DNA of 64,000 bases from Mycteria americana (GCF_035582795.1 NC_134369.1:56668001-56732000); one strand, 5' to 3'. Counted from the stretch's first letter, positions 1 through 14,000 are shown. The notes: generated by a model not told the origin, from the sequence alone. Numbers and translations: made by a program.

Positions 1-3000
1 GCATCTTCCTAGATGAAGTCAAAGATCACCAAATCCACAGCAAACCTAGTTCCTCAGTGAAGGAACTACTCCCCCCCCCCCCCCCCCCCCCCCGCCCCCT
101 TTACATCAAGTCATCATGAGAACAAAGCTAAAGCAGGAGAAGATCAAAAAAGCTGAAAGAATAAGGCAGCCCAAGTCCAGAAAAATATTGTCTCACTGCA
201 TTCTGTTTGGATTTGTTATTTTAGAAGGCTTTTTAGCCAGCTCTCAAGCAGCACTTCCAATAGTGGGGTCAGGAGAAAGAATATGAAAAGGAACTTTTGT
301 CACTCATATTGATTATTTTTAAAGCAATCAGAATAACCTACTCATCACAGAAGTGTTTTGCATACTTCATTGCAGTGCAGAGACCTGGGATAGCAGATGA
401 GGATAAGCAAAGCAGCATTCTAATTTCTCACTAATGCCATGTGATCTACCTGGTCATTCAAAATCACTTTAATTTGCATACAAATAGATATAATTTTACT
501 AAGGTTTGATGCCTTCATAAGACTTTGGTATGCCTGCTTTTTGTATTCCAAACCTCAATTCAAATCTCAGCACTGGACTATAAGAACGAACAGTCTTCTC
601 TGACCCAAACTGAAGTCCAAAACACATATGTGAGCACACACAGACATATTTTTGCATCTCTATTGATCACACAGAGCTTCTGCAAGTACCAGGTCACAAA
701 GTAACAGGCCCAACTAAAAGACCAGGCAACAGTCATTTATTACATTGCTGTTTCAATGAACTCCTTTGAGTTTAGCCGTTGTTACCATCAGTATACATGT
801 AAAATGGTTTGACAATTATCCTGAAAGAGTTTTAACAGAACTTGGACAAGGCTTCCAAATTAGAGAGGAATCTTGCGTACCATTAACTAGCTTGATCTAT
901 TTCTCAAGCGCTTCCCACTAGGTAACACTGAAGATTTGAAGTGATGAAGAATGCCAGGAAGAAGAGATTAATCTTAAAAGCTGCAAGTCAGCATACTGTA
1001 ATAATCCTATATCAAAGAGGACAGAGTAGAAATAAAAAGGCTCTTTAAGAAGATGGAGAACGGCAGTTACAACAGCACTGGAAAAGGGATTCTTTAAGAG
1101 AGATTTTAAAAAAAATAAATTCTACCCTTTACAATTTACTAGAGTGGACTGGAAACAGGATATGATAGGTAACAAAAGCAAAGATGGACAGAAAAAAAAC
1201 CCCAGTCTTTCTAATACAGGAAGAAATGAACATAAAATGAAATTTGAGTGTCATACAGAGTATACAGTATGTAATTCAGGCAAGATTTGAGGACAGAGAT
1301 CAAATAGGATTTATAAAATGATCAAACATTTATGCAGATAACAGCTAGTGTTAGAATGTCAAGTTCGAAAAATAAAGCAAGATCTCCAGAAGATACTTCT
1401 GAAACTTAGAAACTGATTCAGAAAGATGTTACCCTCAAATGCTACACCCCCACAACCTTACTGAAAGTTTCTTCTTTTTAATCAGTTTTGACTGCTGTTG
1501 AATTTTTTTGCATGTTTTATCATTCTGGTACAACATGCTAATTCCTATATTTCATTTAGAGAAATAGTTTAAACCCACTGGTGACAGAAAATCACAACAG
1601 GCTGAACACTTGTCTGTAAGCCCACCAGTGGCTAAAGTACACATTCAGTAGTGTTTGGTGTAACCTTGCACAACACTTACACCCAGTGGAGCAATCAAAT
1701 CAGATTTAAATTTAACTAAGTATATAGTTATGCATGTACTTCAATCCAATACACTTTAGGCAACACAGTCCCACTCCCAGATCCCCTTTACCTGCCTGAC
1801 CTTGCCTCTACCTGACCATGCCAGCAAACAAACTTTCCATAGCAATATGATGACCCAGATCAGGGACCTGATCTGAAGTTATTGTGTGTTTCAGCAGTTT
1901 ATTTTTCAGACAGATCAGTTTCCTGCAGTGCTTCAGAGTGAAGCTGTATAAACTGCTCTACCAACTCAGCTGAGGGGGCAAAGCAGGAAAAAGCAGCTGT
2001 GGGCTACAAGTGTTTAAGCCAATTTTGCCACTAAGCGTCTATCAAGAACCTCATGGGCATCCTTATAAAGCAAGAAAGCTATCTGCCATAGTCCCAAGGA
2101 CAGAGAAATGAGAGACTTCAGATCCCCTTTAGTTTCAGGTGAACCTCTGACATGATCTGAACTCTTTGCTTGAACACTGGAAACTAAAACACCACAGACA
2201 GAGAATAAGATGATTAAAGCAAAATGCTAAAGCTTTACGGAACTTCAGACAGCAAGGTATGAAATAAGTGTTGCATACACCATCACTGATATTCAAACTC
2301 CTTCCTAACCATTTTTCCTCTTGCCCATTTCTACTCTCCCCAACACACAATTTTCACTGTTTCTACATAAAACGCACAAGGATTTCAGATCTCCTAGCAT
2401 CCATTCATTATACAGAAGGCATCATTACAATTGGAATCCTTCTTGGGAGACATGCAGGACAGACTGGATAGGCACAAAATGCAAGACTAGCATCAAACTT
2501 TGCATCTGCAGTCCCTTCTTGTTATAGTTCAGGCATACTGGTAAGCCAACATATGAAAGAGCATTCTAAAAACGCACAATAGCTTCTGTCCAAAGATTTA
2601 AAGATACATTGACACACCTTATTCTTGAAAGAACCTGCATAATGAAACAGATCAGTAACTACATGACTCACTGGAAGCTCATCTAACACTCACATCTGAA
2701 CTAGGATTCCCAGTCTCCACTGCACACACAATAAAGTTTGTGCACCAGTTTTCCAGACTTGTGTGAAAAAATGGTACAAGCCATTGATCTGGTGACAGAA
2801 ATCAAAACTCATGTAAATATGTTCAGAAAAAAAAAAAAGAAAATGTAGAGTTAAGGTTGAAACTAGCAGTTTTATAACAGGGTTTGCCCTAAGAGCAGTC
2901 AGATTCTCATTAGTATTATTAAGAACATGGTTGTTTCTTCTTAAGAGCAATCTCACATTTTATCTATAGATCTCGTTTGATTAATGTGAACTACATGCAG

Positions 3001-5951
3001 TCCATGCGAGACGTCCATAGGTTGTTTTAATGCATCTTACTTTTTCTCTCCGAAAGGCAGCCAGCCACAACTATCTTGGTCACCACTGTGCAGCCAAGAC
3101 ATCAGAATACACTTCTCTTTTCTTGCTCGTGGTCTGGTATATCAAGACCAAACTAGCATCAGGGTGGCAGGAGGGGCAGGGCTAGCATCACACCTACCCC
3201 TATGACCACATGCTGGACCACAAGATACCACAACACCAATGCAGCCCGCAAAGCAGGACAGAGAAAGACGTTGTCCAAACCTAGAATGCATCCCTTACAA
3301 GCCTCTAGGTTAATTGTCACCAGTGACAGCTGTAAACCTGACATCATGTATGCAGCAACTTGAAAGGCTGCTTTCAAAATGAACATTCAATATTTTGTTA
3401 GTCTATTCATCAAGCTTTGACAGCCCCACTGAATTAAATTCAAACAGCTGGCTGCAAAGACAGCATACTCTACTATAGTTAAAGAATGAGCAACATACCT
3501 TCACAACACAAAGTTTTGAGCTTCTCAGACAAGCTTGAAAATCAAGAGGGGGGAAAAAAAAAATTTAAAAAATCACTATGGACAAGTCCATGCAAGTCTT
3601 CCAGGAGAGCTTATAAAAATAATTCTATTCTTTCATGTATGACTCTTTGCAAATCAGTCAATGCCAGCTATAAGCATTACACCACTACTGTATCTATGAC
3701 TCAGCAAGGGAATCTGGACACATGAAGAAAATTCACTTACATTAGTAAGAGGCAAGGATTTTAAAACAGCCAGCAATTACAACAATGCCACAGAAAATGA
3801 TCCAAGACGACTCGTGTCTGTGCTCTTTGTATGTTTAAACATAGAAAATTAGATTAGAACGTCAAACCCGTTTATATATTGGCTAAAGTTTGAAAGCAAG
3901 TAAAACAATGCTTAGTGCAGCTGAGCCGAAATACAAAGGATTCAATAGCTTTTTTTCATCTCCAATGAACAAAACCAAACACTGGCTGTACATTCTACAC
4001 AAAATACTGAACTCTAGTTCCAAGACTACCTGTATGTAGTCCAACTATGCAAGTCTAACTTTAAATCTGAACAAAAAACAGAGCAATCAGCCGCTTCATG
4101 TTGTAACTTAAGATACAAGCTTTATTCACTAAGACAGTCATCAGAGGTTTACATATAAGCATGAACAGATAGTGAAGTTTACACAACATTATCTGATGCA
4201 GCAAAACAGCAAGTTCTTAAATGGTTCATTTATGCTTTGGTCCATCAACTAAGACTAATTAGAATTAAATTATTCCAAGAAGGGAGAAAACATCACAAGC
4301 CATACCTTTCCAATATATTATCTTCATCCAGATATTCTATAAAATAAGCACTCAGACTTTGCCTTTTAAACACCACAGTCCACAGAGTCTGTCCATTACT
4401 AAAAGACACCTGTTCTACATCCTCAAAAATAATCTCTATAAAATTAATTTTGTTATGTTGGCAACAGACTCTTAGTCGACAAGGGGAGGAGGGGAGAACG
4501 GAGGAAGAAAGGTTTTCGTTGATTTCTTAAGCAAAAGGTTCAAATAGAGAGGGATCTAAACTCACTGGATCTAAAAAGGAATTTCCCTCCCTGCACCTCA
4601 CCATGTCAAGAAGCATAGGAACACAGAACTAGGATGAAACTGGTCCACAGTTTACATTTGAAACAATAAAGGAGACTCTTAGAAGACCAGTCTTCTTCCC
4701 TAACATCTTTCAGACAAGAAGGTAAAACTTTAACTCATCAAGTTTCTCAGTGCCTCAAGAAAAGTTATGAGCACTAAGAATTTTGTATCTTGAGTTTCTA
4801 TTTTCTCCATTTCTAATGAAAACACAGCATGCAATACGCGGTAAAACCTGAGGTGACCACATCCCAGAGGTGTATCTGCCAAACAGTTTAGATTTTTGTA
4901 TTATGTTACACTGGTTTGGAGCAAAGCCTCAAGCGATGCTACACTCCCTAAGCTAAATTCCCACACAAATAAAGTATCATTGTATCAACACGTATTTTAT
5001 TATCTTACTATGATATTTTATGTTAGCACTTGACACGTGTGTCATCTTTCACCCAACGGCCTCAAATGGGATGGCAGGGGAGAGCAAGTAGAAGCACGAA
5101 CCAACCGCGAAGCACTATCCCACCAGCAGCAGGAATATTCCAGAGGCACAAGCACGCACATCATCTACAAAGCCCTCCAAGTTTCTCCAGGAACACCACA
5201 GTAACACATATATGCAGAGGAGCAAAACGAAACCCCACGTTCCAGGGCGGCAGCAATCTCAAGGCCACAGGAACTGCCGAGGAACGGGCTGAACGGCCGG
5301 ACACACAAGCGGGAGCCCCGCCGCCCACAGCGAGCGAGCGCCGTCGCTCTCGCCCCGGCCGGACACAGGGGGAGCCCCGCCGCAGCAGGAACACAAGCCC
5401 CGCACGGCCCCTGCGTGACGCGACCCCAACAACCCCCCCGAGGGCTCCGCGAGGAGCGGCGCCGGGGCCGCTGCCACCCAGCGCCGGAGGGCCACACCGT
5501 CCCGGGCGGGCGGGGAGCGCTCCGCAGGGGAGGGGGCGTTAAGGCAGGACCCGACGGCGAGAAGAGGCAGAGGCGAGGCCGCTGCCGCTGCTCCGGACCG
5601 GGGACCCCTGCGGGCTGGGCCCGCCCGCCCCCGGGAGCGGCAGGAGGAGAAGCGCGGCTCCCCGCGGCGAGAGGCCTTGCGGGGCGGCGGGGGCCCGCAC
5701 CCCAGCCCCACCGCAGCGGCGGGGCCGGTGGCGGAGCTGCGGGCGGGGAGTGACGAGGCGGGCGCGGGAGGAGCCTGCCCGCAGCCGGCGCGGGGCACTG
5801 CCGGCCCGGCGGGGCGCGCACCCGGCCCCAGCTCAGGGAACCCCGCCGCGGGGGCGTCGGCGGTCTCGCCCCCTCCCCTCTGCCGCCGTGACACCGAGCC
5901 CGGCCCCCCTCCCAGCCCACGCTCACCCCGCGGCTCCCCGTGGCGCCTCAC
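1..5951 (-). other. Presumed intron 1 of the divergent gene (probably BTBD7)
   Basis: No coding exon was recognised on either strand here. ORFs are short, AT-rich and interrupted, with no family resemblance. The stretch lies just downstream, on the minus strand, of a CpG-island first exon with a canonical donor, so it is most simply that gene's first intron. From memory, BTBD7 lies head-to-head with UNC79 in vertebrates. Its start-codon exon was looked for and not seen, so it must lie left of the window. The only conspicuous internal feature is a C homopolymer at 71-93. Confidence is limited because the assignment rests on synteny. Confidence 0.45.
71..99. repeat. Poly-C tract
   Basis: A run of 23 C residues, one G, then five more C. 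This is a simple homopolymer. On the minus strand it is a long G-run, able to form a G-quadruplex and prone to length errors in sequencing. Confidence 0.9.
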
Positions 5952-6560
5952 CTCCGGCAGCCGCTCGCCGCCACCATCCTCCCCGCTCAGCACCACCCGC
6001 TCCCTCCCGATCCCGCTCCGGCCGCCGCCATTTTGATCCAGAGCCCCAGACTCGGCCGGGCAGGGGGAGCGGGCACGGCGCCTGCGCAGCGGCGCTGCGG
6101 CGCCCGGGCCACGTGGTCCGCGGGGAGAGGGGCGGGGCGGGGCGCGGGGGTCCCGCCCTCAGGGGGCGGGGGGGCGGGGGCGGGCTGCGCCTGCGGGGGC
6201 GCCGAGATGGCGGGGGGGCGTGGGGCCTCTTGTGGCGGGCGGCGGGTTTGAGCCGCCTTGCCTGCGTTCGGCACCTTCCCCTGTCACGGCTGTGGCGTGG
6301 GAGGAGGGGAGGGGGCGGCGGCGGCGTGTCATGGCACCCGTGCCAAAGGGGAGCTCACGCCTCGGGGGCGGGGGTCCTTGGCAAAGCGACCAGAAGGTGT
6401 TCCTGTGAGACCCTTCGCGGTTTCCAGTCAGCCTGGGCTTCGGGGCCCTCACCCACCAACCAGCAAAATGGAGGGTGGGCAGGACGGACGGGCAGGCAGG
6501 GTGCAGTGGGGCTGCCCGAGCGTGTAGAGGCTCCGGCCCGCAGGCCTGGTGTCGTGAGGG
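5230..6560. promoter_or_regulatory. CpG island 1, promoter of the minus-strand gene and possibly bidirectional
   Basis: Composition changes sharply from AT-rich to very GC- and CpG-rich DNA. Visible promoter motifs are a YY1-type CCGCCATTTTG at about 6025-6035 (minus-strand AAAATGGCGG), an NRF1-type GCGCCTGCGCAGC at 6078-6090, an E-box CCACGTGG at 6109-6116, and GC-boxes GGGGCGGGGCGGGG around 6130. A plus-strand AGATGGCGG at 6205-6213 is a second YY1-like start-site motif in the opposite direction. This set is typical of a TATA-less housekeeping promoter. Long overlapping ORFs in the island on both strands reflect the lack of AT-rich stop codons and are not genes. Confidence 0.85.
5952..6070 (-). 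other. BTBD7: Putative non-coding first exon, probably BTBD7
   Basis: Read on the minus strand, the start-site region contains AAAATGGCGGCGG, a YY1 element usually placed at or just after transcription starts. It is followed by a splice donor CCGGAG|GTGAGG, whose last exon base is at 5952. A second acceptable donor, CGGG|GTGAGC, lies 25 bases further in at 5927. The ATG inside the YY1 motif (6031-6029) opens only a 14-codon frame ending in TGA, so it would be an upstream ORF and not the main start. The right boundary is a guess from the YY1 position. The name BTBD7 is inferred from remembered head-to-head synteny with UNC79; no BTBD7 protein sequence is visible. Confidence 0.45.
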
Positions 6561-9500
6561 AAAGCCGAGGCCGGGCCTTGGGTAGGGCACACGCCAGGCA
6601 TGCCCCTGCCACCAGCCCCCTTCCCACATTGTGCGTGCTCTGCTTGCTTTGCGTGACGGGTTTCACAAGCTTGTTAGGTGCAGGGGTGTCTGCGATGTAA
6701 GAGGTTTGTCAGCACGCATTCTTTGTCCTTGGGACTTCCTTAAGCTGCCTGTATTAAGTGTATGTTTAGCTCCTTGCTTTTCCAGACTGCTGTGAGCTTG
6801 TTACAGACAGGCCACAGTCAGACTGCAGTTTTATTGTTCATGCTAGAAATGTATAGTGTTCACCTGGAGATAAACTCCCACCACCTTCCCCATTTCTGAT
6901 AACCTCTCTCAGTATCAGAAATTAGTATTTCACACATCTAGGTGAAAGTAAGTGCCAGCTCTAAAAATGCTCATAGCTTTTCCCACCATTGCTGGTACCA
7001 CTCCTGCTACGTATTCTTCAAAGAAAGGTGCATGTAGATACAGTCAGGATCAGAACATACCAGCCACCACATGATAAGATCACTGTTTTCTAAATTGGAG
7101 AAAGTGACCAAAAATACACCTCAAAGTTTTATTAGAACAATAAAACCACTTAAGTAAACCAAACTACTTGTGCTCTCTGAAAGAACTAAGCACCACGTGT
7201 CTATATATGAAAAGGTCTTGAGAAAAGAGTTTCATGCACAGGCCAAAAATCTGATTAATTCACATGGCAGAAAATATTCAGCAAGCTGAAAGCCACCTTT
7301 GTGATCATTATTGGTTGGTAAAGGTGAGCTATGACTGATTATATCCCCTCCTGACTTTGCTGACAGTCCATTTCTGGAGGGAAGCCTTCCTCCCACTTGG
7401 CATTGTGCTGTCCTCCAACCGTCTCTGTAATTAACTTGCCTGAAAGCAGCAGACCTCCCTAACTACCACTTGGCATAACATCCCATAATGCTGAGCAGCT
7501 TACCGAAAAGCTAGGAAAAAAACAGCCTTTAATATATTTGTCCATGCTGTAGACTGTTTTCTAACTGGTTTCAGCCTAAAAATGGAGGAGAAACACAGTT
7601 AGTTGGGCTGATATACTGAGTATCTTGTAGTCCTTGGGGGTTTAACTGTCTTAGTTATTTATATGGCCTCCAATATTGTAGTATCCGAGAGAACCGCAAC
7701 TTTTGGCTTCCATATCCACACACTGCCAGAGTGAGATGAGGGAATTTTTATAATTGCAATTTAATAGATAAAGTTCACATTGTCAGGGTTATGCTTGTGT
7801 CTGTTCAAGGGGGACTATGCTCTGTAAATATTATGTCTTTGCAAGCTGTCGTTGCTGTTGTCAGGAGAGCTAATAAAACTGACTGGCAGGGAGAGCTCAG
7901 CCTCTTTGAGCTATTGCCTGCTAGAGCCTTCCCATCTTCTATTTCTGTCTCTTCTCTTGTGCGTGCCCTAACCCGCTTTCCATTCCCTGCTATTAGGAAC
8001 CACGATCATGGAATACCACATACACAGTGTTCAGTTCTATTTTACCCTAGTTTTCTGTAGAAATGCGGTATATATGATCATATTGCCTGCCTGTGCATAT
8101 ATGATTTTAGGTCTATGACCTCTGTGCTAAAAATTTTTTAACTCATTGATCCGTTTCTCATTTGGGTACTTACAGATGCTGCAACTACAGAAGAGGCTTC
8201 GTTTGTCTTAGCCATCAAAGTCAAGCAACCAACAGACACAAACCTATAGGAAACTAAACTGCAGTAGTTTTAATGCGCATGGAATTGTTAATTTAAATAT
8301 ATCTGTTAGGAGAAATGGTTGCAGCCAAGGTGCCTAAAGATCAACAGTGTGAGACAACCCCTGCCTCTATATGTCATTCATGATTTAGAATATCATTATT
8401 ACAATTTTCGCAGTGGCTTGCTGAGACCAGCATAGAAATAATAACCAGCTGAAGTTAAATAAGTAAGATTCAGGTCACAGAGCTTTTAGATTGAGGGGAA
8501 ATAGTATGCCAGCTTGGTTTTCAGGTGACAGGAACTAGTTATGAATTTGTTGCCAAAGTTCTGTAGGTAGGTGAAAAAATCCATTCTTCCCTCCAGCAAG
8601 CCTGGCTCATAATCTTACAGGTAGTGCAAATGAGAAGAAGGGAAGGAAAAGAAGTCTTGCAGGCTGCATGTTTGCTTTGTTAGTGTTTTTTTATATTCTA
8701 ATTTTATAAACTCAAGTGTAGTCAAAATGGATGGTTAGATTGAAGCGCCAAGGTCTTGCTCACCAATAATCATCCTTTTAGTAGCTAAAATAAACCTTCT
8801 CTCTTATGACTCAGAGACAAACGGTGTGTTGGGTAACAACCTGGTGAGACATCTGGCAGGTTGAGGAAGGCCACCATGTGCTTTCGCTTCAGACTTTTTA
8901 AAGCATAGAGGTCACCCCTTGACTGCAGTGCAGTGTCATTGTCTTCAAGAACTGTGTGGTCTCATGGGCTACACAGCTGGGAAGGGCACCAAAAGTAAGC
9001 AGACCAGCTCCTTCTGCCACATGGGACCTTGGTGCAGGAGACAGGTTATAAAACACTGAGTTACAAACCTCGCTGCAGAGGAGTGGGAAATGGAAGCTAA
9101 TTGCATTTATATGCAGGTGAATATGTTTTCTGAGATGAGAGGATAGGAGATTCACACCATCTGACAAACACCCCCAGAGCATGTGCACACACATCACTTC
9201 CCTGATCACCTAATTGTAATCCTCACACCGTGCTCTCAGAAATAAATTGATCTTCTGTTTTTAGCAGGATGGAGATATGTTTGGTTTGATTTATTTAAAA
9301 TAATCTCTAGATGTCCTAATGAGCAAAATCTTACATATGCCTTAAATATTGTAAAATGTCATCTCCTCTTTAGAACAAAGTGCAGAATGAGATACTGTCT
9401 GAGCCACACAACAGTTCTCAGTACTTCTGCTCATACAGAATGATGTAATGCTTTATTCATGTTTTTGCAGGGACTTCTGTGAAATACTGATGATGATCAC

Positions 9501-12500
9501 TGTACATACACATTGCATTTTATCTCCAAATTCAAGAGCGTTAGTAGGAAAAATTGATTATGTGCCACCACTTATTAAAAATAAAACCAACCCAAATGTC
9601 TATTGTAGTTCATTTACCCTTCTTTTGCACTAGGAAGCTCAAGCTTTGAAACATCCTCTGGATATTTATCAGAGTTTATTGAAGAGAAAATACACTTGGG
9701 AAAAAACCCAGTTCACTTCCATTGGTTCATTTTTTGTCCATGATTCATTCCTTAGACTTTTGGATGTTTCATTTGCTTTTCATTCCAAATGCGTACTGTT
9801 TATTATTATTAATGATGTATTTGTATTGCTGTGTTGTGTGGAAGCCCTAATCAAAACTGGGGTCCCGCTGTGCAGGATGGTATGCCAAACTCAGATTACA
9901 GTACATGCTCTAGAGAATTTACAAATTAACTGGAAGGTGTGATCATGCAAGGTCCAGAAAGCCTCCTGCAAACCAGTGAGAAAACTGGATGTGCATAATT
10001 TTCAGTGAGAGCTGGGGTCACGCCACATGTTGCAGAAGGTACCTCTGGGTGCCTACTACAGAAATAACGTCAGCTGCCTTACTTAGAGAATGTGATTCTG
10101 TTTTGCTGTAAGCAACACCTTTATATTCATGACCATCTGAACTGTGACTTTCTAGCATTACAGATCAAATCCTTAAAGTCTATTTATCCTGACTTTTTTT
10201 TAGTGTGTGTATTTCCATTCAATTTTATGACACTCAGGGCAGTAAATCATGGCTAAAGAAAAGCTTAGAATACTTTAAAGTATTATCTGTTTATTAGTAA
10301 CCAATCCACAATAACTGAATCCTCAAGGGCTGAAAAATAGATTGAAGACTGATGCTTGTTATGCTAAACAGGCTTCATTTTTATCAGTGATAATGATGAG
10401 ATTCTGTGAATATATAGAGCTGGACTATTGCTAGCTCTTTAATTTTATTCTTTGTCTGTCTTTCTTACTATCTGAGCCTTTCTCGCTACCTAAACCTACT
10501 TTAAAATTCCTAGAAGAAAGGTATTCGCCATACTCATATACACATTGCTTGTTATACACCATCCGACAGCCCCTCAAAGAATAGACCGAAGTTGACATGC
10601 AAGCCATAATAATTGGATTTCTATAATCAGAGATGGCAGAGCAAGAGAGGTGCTTCCTTGTGTGAAATAGGTGGCGTGGAAGGACAGCAATGACAGCAAC
10701 ATGCTCTTTGTGCCCTGATTTTGCTCGTTCCTTGAGTCACCAGATCTTCATGCAGAGACAAGGAAAGCCCTGTGTTCTGGCAAAAGAGCAGAGGAAGGGA
10801 GGTGAGGGTAGAGGATTTTGCTTGCTGCTAGCAGGAAAGGAGGAGGCTGCCCTGGGGCAGCTGTGATGGGCACTGCCACGTAACTAGCTGCTATGGGATC
10901 TCTGCCTGTTCTGTGGTGAAGCAAATTCCCCATCGGCACGCGTTGGGGAAAGCTAAGGGGCACACAGCCACCCTGCGCTTCTGGGAAGTCTGGCGGATTT
11001 GTTGAGGTGAAATAGTTGCATCTAGCAGGAACAAAGTGCAGCCTGTTACCTTGAAGGAGGTGTTAAACAGGCCCTGCCGGGGGCAGGTTGCAGAAAATAC
11101 ACGTACATCAGGGGCCTTTGAAGAAGCATGAGGAAAAGAAGTGACGTTAGACTCCCATGTTAAGGTGGGGAGGCCTGGGGACAGACATCTGTTTGTGGGA
11201 CAACCTGGCACCTCAAGAAATGAAGACAAGGTTGGTGGTGGTCTATGCCAGGAGGTTAAACCTTACAAAAATAACCGCCTGTGAAGTCCGTGGGCTGACA
11301 ATGCTGGGCAGCCCATGGCCATTACATTTAGACAAACTTACATTGGGAGACACAATTAAGATCTCAAATTTAAGCACACAAAATTAATTGTTTTGCCTGT
11401 GTGACCTTTATGTAGCTAACATGTGCCCACGCAGGGAGAAAAATCTCTCACTGTGATCACCAAGGCATATCCTAAAAGGAATATTACCTCCTTGTAAATC
11501 AAATGTCATTTGGATTAACCTTTAGTTGGGTCCTTAAAAGGAGCTTTTTATGTGTACAGTTTGTTTGTTGTTACTGATGGTACTGTGTCACTGATGCTTT
11601 TGGTGAGGGTATAATCGCCCGCCCTGTGGCTGCATGCCTCGGTAAATGCTCTTTGTAATTTGTCAGTGTAGAGAAAGACGCCAAAACGAAACCACTGCAG
11701 ATGATGGCAATTGCTTGCTTTGGCTGTGGATGCCTGCACTGCTGGTCTGTTCCTACCACTTAGTACTTTACCAAATGATCCCTTTCTTTTTTCCACAGGA
11801 CCCATTTCTCTGAGCAATGTGCACAATGTAAGATGGTTGCTGAATGAGCAGTTACTCAATATATTGATCTCTCCTCACAGTTCAGTATGGCACTATGTCT
11901 ACTTTGCAGCACACTTCAACCTCTGTTTTAAATGCAGAGTTATTAACTTCCTAATGCCCTTTCTGTGGCATCTGAATGCTTCACAAACACTAATGAATTT
12001 TCAAAAAACAGTTGTTATATCCACCCTGTAGATTACAATATGAGGCACAGAATTATTCAGGTGGAGAACCTGCTTATTGTGGGGGTCAGTTAAGGTACAC
12101 GGGCTCTTATGGGTACTTACCAGTCCTGTAGCACTTGCTGTGTTCAGTGCACATTTCCCTTTCAGTTCAGTTGCATCTGTGGGTCTGCCCTTTTGCAAAT
12201 TTGGCACCAAGATTTCAAGTCAAGCAGTCACAACATGAAGAGCAAACAGCTAACCACAACTTATGAAAAGTTTAAGTGATCAGCTGATTATTACATTGTA
12301 ATTCTTTGGCAGAGGCAAGGTTGGATTCCCAGGAGAGCACTTGCTATGAGACAGTCCTTTATCGTCCTGGAATTGCTTGCCTTATGCCATCTGCACCTTC
12401 CAAGTTCTGCAACATGCTGAGCAAAGGTCAACATATGGACAACTTTTTTTTTTTTTTAATGTACATCCCTGATTTATACCCAGAACAGATCCATCCTATA

Positions 12501-13150
12501 AGTTATCTATCTGGTTAGATTCTGCTATGGCCCAGTTGGATCTGGATGTCATGAAGTGCAGTTACTGATATTAAAAATAGTTATCCACTGGAATCTAGAT
12601 ACAGCTTTTGAAGTGACATAGCATCAGCTGAATTCATAGCACTGACGGGAATTTGCCTATGTACTTAATGTATAGATAAACTAACTGATTAGGAAGTTCA
12701 TGCTAGAAGGATGATAGTAGATGATCAGTGGGAGAATACATGATACAATATACAAGAACTGATGACATGCATATAAAGCCTGTTCTTTGTCTTCAAGTTG
12801 CTGAACTGGTAATCCTCCTGGGATGTTGTTTGATCAATGGTGGATGAATCTTTCAAAATTATTACTGCTACTTGCTCTACTGCCTTAATAAAGAAACCTG
12901 GATGATGAAGCTGTTGTCAGGCTGAATAGTGTCTGGACAAGACTGAGTGAGTCTGGTTTCTGAAAGAGGTAGGGTTAGAAACAAATTGAGGCAATCAATC
13001 ATTGTCAGTGAAAGAGCAATGCTAACAACATCTTCAGATGCTGAAAGTTTTTGGAGTGCCAAGTGAGAGCAACAGGCAGAGTAGCCAGCGGTCAGAGGGA
13101 GAGGCAACCTGGAAAGAAGCAGTCAACATGATGGACATCTCCTAACCTCC
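6561..13150. other. Intergenic stretch, no gene recognised
   Basis: After the CpG island the sequence returns to ordinary AT-rich DNA. ORFs of up to about 103 codons occur on both strands but lack splice-site framing, codon bias or any recognisable family. No RNA gene or young repeat was seen. If UNC79 has a non-coding 5' exon in the first CpG island, this stretch would lie within its first intron. Confidence 0.5.
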
Positions 13151-13159
13151 CTAAAGAGA

Positions 13160-14000
13160 GCTGAGCACTGTAAAGGATTGCTTTCAATCAGCAAAATTTT
13201 CCTAGTGTCAAATCTAAATCTCCCTTACTGCAATTTAAGTTCACTACTTTTTGTCCTGTCAACAGCAGACACAGGGAACAGATTATTATCTTAGTCGTTG
13301 CAACTACTTTTATAGGACAAGTCTGGAAGACAGTCACCTTCTCCCCCACTTCTCTTTTTAGACTAAACAATTTCAATTTCTTCAGTGTTTCCCTGTGGAT
13401 GTGTTTTGTAGTTCTCGATCGTTCTCCTCACACTTTTTTGTTGTCTTTGTGATTAGTTCACATCTTTCTTGAAGTACAGGCCCCAAACTGGAAGTGAAAT
13501 TGCAGCACAGGTTTTACCAGTAGCGTGTGCTGTAGGGGACTCCTTCAAATACTTCACAGACAATGCTTTTGTGCGTATCTCCCAATACAAGAAGCACCTT
13601 TTTCTCCAGCAGTGTAATGCTGACCCAGGTTTAATTTGTCATTTAGTGCATCTCTGACATTACCTTCTGCAAATGATTAAGCCCATTTTTTTACCTTGTG
13701 TTTTGTGCTATCAGTTATCCTGAGTGCAGAATATGATGTCCTTTGTTAGTTGTCTAAATTTCTCCTCGTTTATGTTGAATTGCCTGTAACTTAGACAAGT
13801 TGGCTTCTTGTTACACACATCTCCTGTTCTTTCTTCACTTTGGGTTACCCTGCAACTGTGCCATTCATGTTTTTCTAAGGAAGTACCAATTTTCTGAGAC
13901 TCCTTTTCCCCTTGGGCATATTTTCCTTAGGATCTGTGAGTTTATTGAATTTTCATAGAAAGCAGAGTTCATGATCTTTATTTTACTGTTCTTCCTCACT
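13160..14000 (-). mobile_element. Decayed CR1 LINE fragment (3' ORF2 region, antisense)
   Basis: Read as the antisense of a CR1 reverse-transcriptase region, the order of remembered landmarks is preserved. They are the 'actaaacaattt...ttcttcagtgttt' segment, 'cacatctttcttgaagtacaggccccaaactgg' (antisense of the stretch after the RT domain), and 'agtgtaatgctgaccca...aatttgtcatt'. The copy is heavily mutated and belongs to an old, amniote-wide CR1 type, not the young avian type seen near 35 kb. The ends are approximate. Confidence 0.65.

Noticed and set aside
1..5951. Coding exons of BTBD7 on the minus strand
   Set aside because: The remembered BTBD7 N-terminus and BTB-domain segments were not seen, so only an intron is supported.
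5030..6700. Several overlapping ORFs of 100-316 codons on both strands in the first CpG island
   Set aside because: Rich in Gly, Pro, Arg and Ala from CpG-island composition, open in many frames at once, no family resemblance, and inconsistent with the splice donor seen.
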